51,420 nucleotides of DNA from NCBI RefSeq assembly GCF_001435375.1, contig NZ_AYYZ01000019.1, positions 3,839-55,258 on the forward strand. Direction: 5' to 3'. Every line of letters starts with the position of its first letter. Position 1 is the stretch's first letter. Shown here in pieces: positions 49,181 to 51,420 of this stretch. This DNA is from Ligilactobacillus araffinosus DSM 20653. Lineage in GTDB: Bacteria > Bacillota > Bacilli > Lactobacillales > Lactobacillaceae. The notes beneath the pieces were generated by a model. That model ran no database searches, was not told where the DNA came from, and saw only the letters and a list, made by a program, of their open reading frames with translations. The translations under genes and the position numbers were made by a program.

Positions 49181-49936
49181 TTAGTCTTTGTAGTGAGCTA
49201 ATTGTAAGAATGAGTCTGGTTGTAAAGCAGCACCGCCGATTAAACCACCGTCAATGTTTTCTTTTGACATGATTTCCTTAACGTTTGCAGGCTTTACAGA
49301 ACCACCATATTGGATGCGAACCTTGTCAGCAACAGTTTCATCATATAAGTCAGCAACTGTCTTGCGGATTGCAGCACACATTTCTTCAGCTTGGTCCGCT
49401 GTAGCTGTCTTACCAGTACCAATTGCCCAAATTGGTTCATAAGCAATTACCATGTTTGAAACTTGGTCTGCTGATAAACCTTCTAAATCAGCCTTGATTT
49501 GGCCTTCAACAAATTCTTCAGCTTTGCCGGCTTCACGAGTTTCAAGTGATTCACCGCAGCAAAGAATTGGCTTCATGTTGTTTGCAAAGATGGCCTTTGC
49601 TTTCTTGTTGATGTCTTCATCTGTTTCGTGGAAGTATCCGCGCCGTTCTGAGTGGCCGATGATGACATAGTCAATACCCATTTCATTTAATACTTTTGGT
49701 GATGTTTCACCTGTGTAAGCACCTTCATCTTCAAAGTAGCAGTTTTCAGCACCAACGTGTAATTCTGAACCTTTAGCTGCTTCGATCAATGCTGGCAAAT
49801 CAACTGCTGGAGCACAAATCAATGTTTCAACGTCTGTGTTCTTTGGTAAATCATTCTTAATAGCATTTACAAATTCTGTTGTTTCTTGTGGGTTTTTATT
49901 TAATTTCCAGTTACCTGCAATAATTGGAGTACGCAT
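49181..49936 (-). CDS. tpiA: Triosephosphate isomerase
   Basis: Interconverts DHAP and [11 protein letters not shown] with catalytic Lys, IIGHSERR with His, and [14 protein letters not shown] with Glu. I start at 49936 ([10 protein letters not shown]) because AAAGGA is 8 nt upstream; earlier in-frame ATGs overlap that site. 251 residues. Confidence 0.97.
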   Translation of the reverse strand: MRTPIIAGNWKLNKNPQETTEFVNAIKNDLPKNTDVETLICAPAVDLPALIEAAKGSELHVGAENCYFEDEGAYTGETSPKVLNEMGIDYVIIGHSERRGYFHETDEDINKKAKAIFANNMKPILCCGESLETREAGKAEEFVEGQIKADLEGLSADQVSNMVIAYEPIWAIGTGKTATADQAEEMCAAIRKTVADLYDETVADKVRIQYGGSVKPANVKEIMSKENIDGGLIGGAALQPDSFLQLAHYKD

Positions 49937-49956
49937 AATCTTCATCCTTTCTTTCA

Positions 49957-49985
49957 ATAAAAATAGGGAGGATTGCCCTCCCTAT
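49957..49985 (-). terminator. Hairpin terminator between pgk and tpiA
   Basis: Perfect 9-bp stem ATAGGGAGG/CCTCCCTAT with 5-nt loop, then TTTTTATT on the minus strand. It would limit readthrough from pgk into tpiA. Confidence 0.8.
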
Positions 49986-49999
49986 CTGAATCAAATTAA

Positions 50000-51208
50000 T
50001 TATTTGTCTGATACAGCGGCAATACCTGGTAATGTCTTACCTTCAAGATATTCAAGTGATGCGCCACCACCAGTTGAGATGTGGGTTAACTTGTCAGCTA
50101 CACCCAACTTCTTAACAGCAGCTGTTGAGTCACCACCACCGACAATTGTTGTAGCATCTGTCAATGTACCTAAGAACTTGCCAATTTCAAGTGTACCTTT
50201 TGCGAAGTTAGGCATTTCGAATACACCCATTGGTCCATTCCATACAACTGTCTTAGCGTCTTTCAAAACGTTTTCGAATTCTTCAACTGATTTTGGTCCG
50301 ATATCTAAGGCCATGTAACCATCAGGAATATCGCCTTCAACAACTTTGCTTGGAGCATCGTTATCGAATTTTTCAGCACATACGTTATCAATTGGAAGAA
50401 CTAACTTGTCGCCAGCTTTTTCCATGATTTCCTTAGCTAATTCAATCTTGTCTTTTTCAACTAATGAGTTACCAATCTTGATACCCTTAGCTGCGTAGAA
50501 TGTGTATGCCATTCCACCACCAACGATGATCTTGTCAGCCTTATCGATCAAGTGGTTGATAACACCGATCTTATCTGAAACCTTTGCACCACCTAAGATA
50601 GCAACAAATGGGTGTGCTGGATTGTCAACAGCGTTACCTAAGAACTTGATTTCCTTTTCAAGTAAGAAACCAGCAGCAGCTTTCTTGCCGGCAGCCTTCA
50701 TGTTTGAAGCGATACCAACGTTTGAAGCGTGTTCACGGTGAGCTGTACCAAAGGCATCGTTTACGTAAATGTCACCAAGTGATGCCCAGTACTTACCTAA
50801 TTCAGGATCGTTACCTGATTCCTTCTTACCATCTAAGTCTTCGAAACGTGTATTTTCAACAAGCAAAACGTCGCCGTCTTTCATGTTGTTGATTGCGTCT
50901 TCTAATTGCGCACCGCGTGTTACAGGGACAAATGTAACAGGCTTGTTCAATAATTCTGCTAAGTGCTTAGCAACTGGCTTCAATGTCAAAGCCTTCTTGT
51001 CTTCTTCAGTCTTTACACGACCAAGGTGTGAGAACAAGATTGCCTTTCCACCGTTGTCAATAATGTAGTTGATTGTTGGTAAAGCAGCTGTCATCCGGTT
51101 GTCGTCACCAATAACGCCGTCTTTAATCGGAACATTAAAGTCAACACGAACTAAAACTTTTTTACCTTTAAGGTCATCTTTTAAATCAGATACCATAAGT
51201 TTAGCCAT
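50000..51208 (-). CDS. pgk: Phosphoglycerate kinase
   Basis: ATP-forming step of glycolysis. [11 protein letters not shown] near 20-30, FSHLGR, and the C-terminal GGGDSTAAV nucleotide loop. 402 residues. GGAGG 9 nt before the ATG. Between gap and tpiA as in most lactobacilli. Confidence 0.98.
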   Translation of the reverse strand: MAKLMVSDLKDDLKGKKVLVRVDFNVPIKDGVIGDDNRMTAALPTINYIIDNGGKAILFSHLGRVKTEEDKKALTLKPVAKHLAELLNKPVTFVPVTRGAQLEDAINNMKDGDVLLVENTRFEDLDGKKESGNDPELGKYWASLGDIYVNDAFGTAHREHASNVGIASNMKAAGKKAAAGFLLEKEIKFLGNAVDNPAHPFVAILGGAKVSDKIGVINHLIDKADKIIVGGGMAYTFYAAKGIKIGNSLVEKDKIELAKEIMEKAGDKLVLPIDNVCAEKFDNDAPSKVVEGDIPDGYMALDIGPKSVEEFENVLKDAKTVVWNGPMGVFEMPNFAKGTLEIGKFLGTLTDATTIVGGGDSTAAVKKLGVADKLTHISTGGGASLEYLEGKTLPGIAAVSDK

Positions 51209-51270
51209 AGTGCCTAACCTCCATAAATATAAATTTGGTAGTTAAATCGGTTTTTGAAGCCAATTTCACT

Positions 51271-51309
51271 ATAAAATAAAGGCGAGTAGAGGCTATACCT
51301 CCACCCGCC
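51271..51309 (-). terminator. Hairpin terminator between gap and pgk
   Basis: A 12-bp stem GGCGGGTGGAGG/CCTCTACTCGCC (two wobbles), 5-nt loop, then TTTATTTT on the minus strand. Confidence 0.8.
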
Positions 51310-51345
51310 TCTATAAAAATCTTTCGATTTTCATACTTAAATTAA

Positions 51346-51420
51346 TTATTTAAGCATGCTTGCGAATTTTTCTAATGTACGGATCATTTGAGCTGTGAAG
51401 CCTGATTCATTGTCGTACCA
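51346..51420 (-). CDS. gap: Glyceraldehyde-3-phosphate dehydrogenase, C-terminal fragment
   Basis: The last 24 codons and stop are in the window. They read WYDNESGFTAQMIRTLEKF and onwards to MLK; WYDNE-x-G near the C-terminus is diagnostic for GAPDH. The rest lies beyond the window edge. First gene of the gap-pgk-tpiA-eno cluster. Confidence 0.93.
   Translation of the reverse strand, partial: WYDNESGFTAQMIRTLEKFASMLK

Overview
This window is chromosomal DNA of a low-GC Firmicute, almost certainly a Lactobacillaceae member. The gene order points there: cdaA-cdaR, ddl, rodA, a DUF2969 gene, yidD, mbl, murA, a DUF1146 gene, a complete atpBEFHAGDC operon, tdk-prfA-prmC-tsaC-upp, murT-gatD, secG-rnr-smpB and gap-pgk-tpiA-eno. 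So do a surface protein with a KxYKxGKxW signal peptide and a Ddl of the D-Ala-D-Lac type (Phe259). I cannot name the species. I see no rRNA, tRNA, CRISPR array, transposase or riboswitch.

Layout. 1-294 (-): start of a Ser-rich repeat surface protein, cut by the window edge. 530-2502 (-): cyclic-di-AMP synthase and its regulator; their usual partner glmM lies about 33 kb away at 35881-37242. 2687-3352 (+): DUF1361 membrane protein. 3387-10200 (-): cell-wall and cell-shape genes (ddl, a DprA-like gene, rodA, DUF2969, yidD, mbl, murA, DUF1146). 10412-16846 (-): F1Fo ATP synthase. 17142-21375 (-): upp, tsaC, prmC, prfA, tdk. 21594-25409 (+): adenine deaminase and the lipid II amidation pair murT-gatD. 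25482-30557 (-): TetR regulator, heterodimeric ABC exporter and lipoprotein in one overlapping operon with a clear tandem operator.

30558-34891 is the accessory part. The 318 nt between tetR and the toxin gene hold the tetR promoter and operators, two leftward terminators, a short putative antisense RNA and the toxin promoter. The 29-residue Fst-like peptide follows. Next is a very AT-rich two-gene operon, abiH then an Mrr-type restriction endonuclease, which reads toward the toxin with no visible terminator in between. A frameshifted gene remnant, two small genes (DUF2922, DUF1659) and a competence-type sigma factor follow; the 5' end of the sigma gene appears frameshifted. A ComK-family gene with a near-consensus promoter points away from the sigma factor (35138-35818, +).

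35881-51420 returns to core genes: glmM, murB, a DnaQ-like exonuclease, ung-pta-tsaE, a HAD phosphatase with a LURP-one-like partner, smpB, rnr, secG, a CLC transporter, and lower glycolysis (eno, tpiA, pgk, end of gap). Hairpin terminators, many bidirectional, delimit most transcription units. Extended -10 (TGn-TATAAT-like) promoters without a good -35 box are common.

The strongest candidates for undescribed biology are the Fst-like toxin with a divergently encoded antitoxin RNA nested 3' of an AbiH-Mrr defence operon, and the sigma factor/ComK competence-regulator cluster with its homopolymer frameshift.
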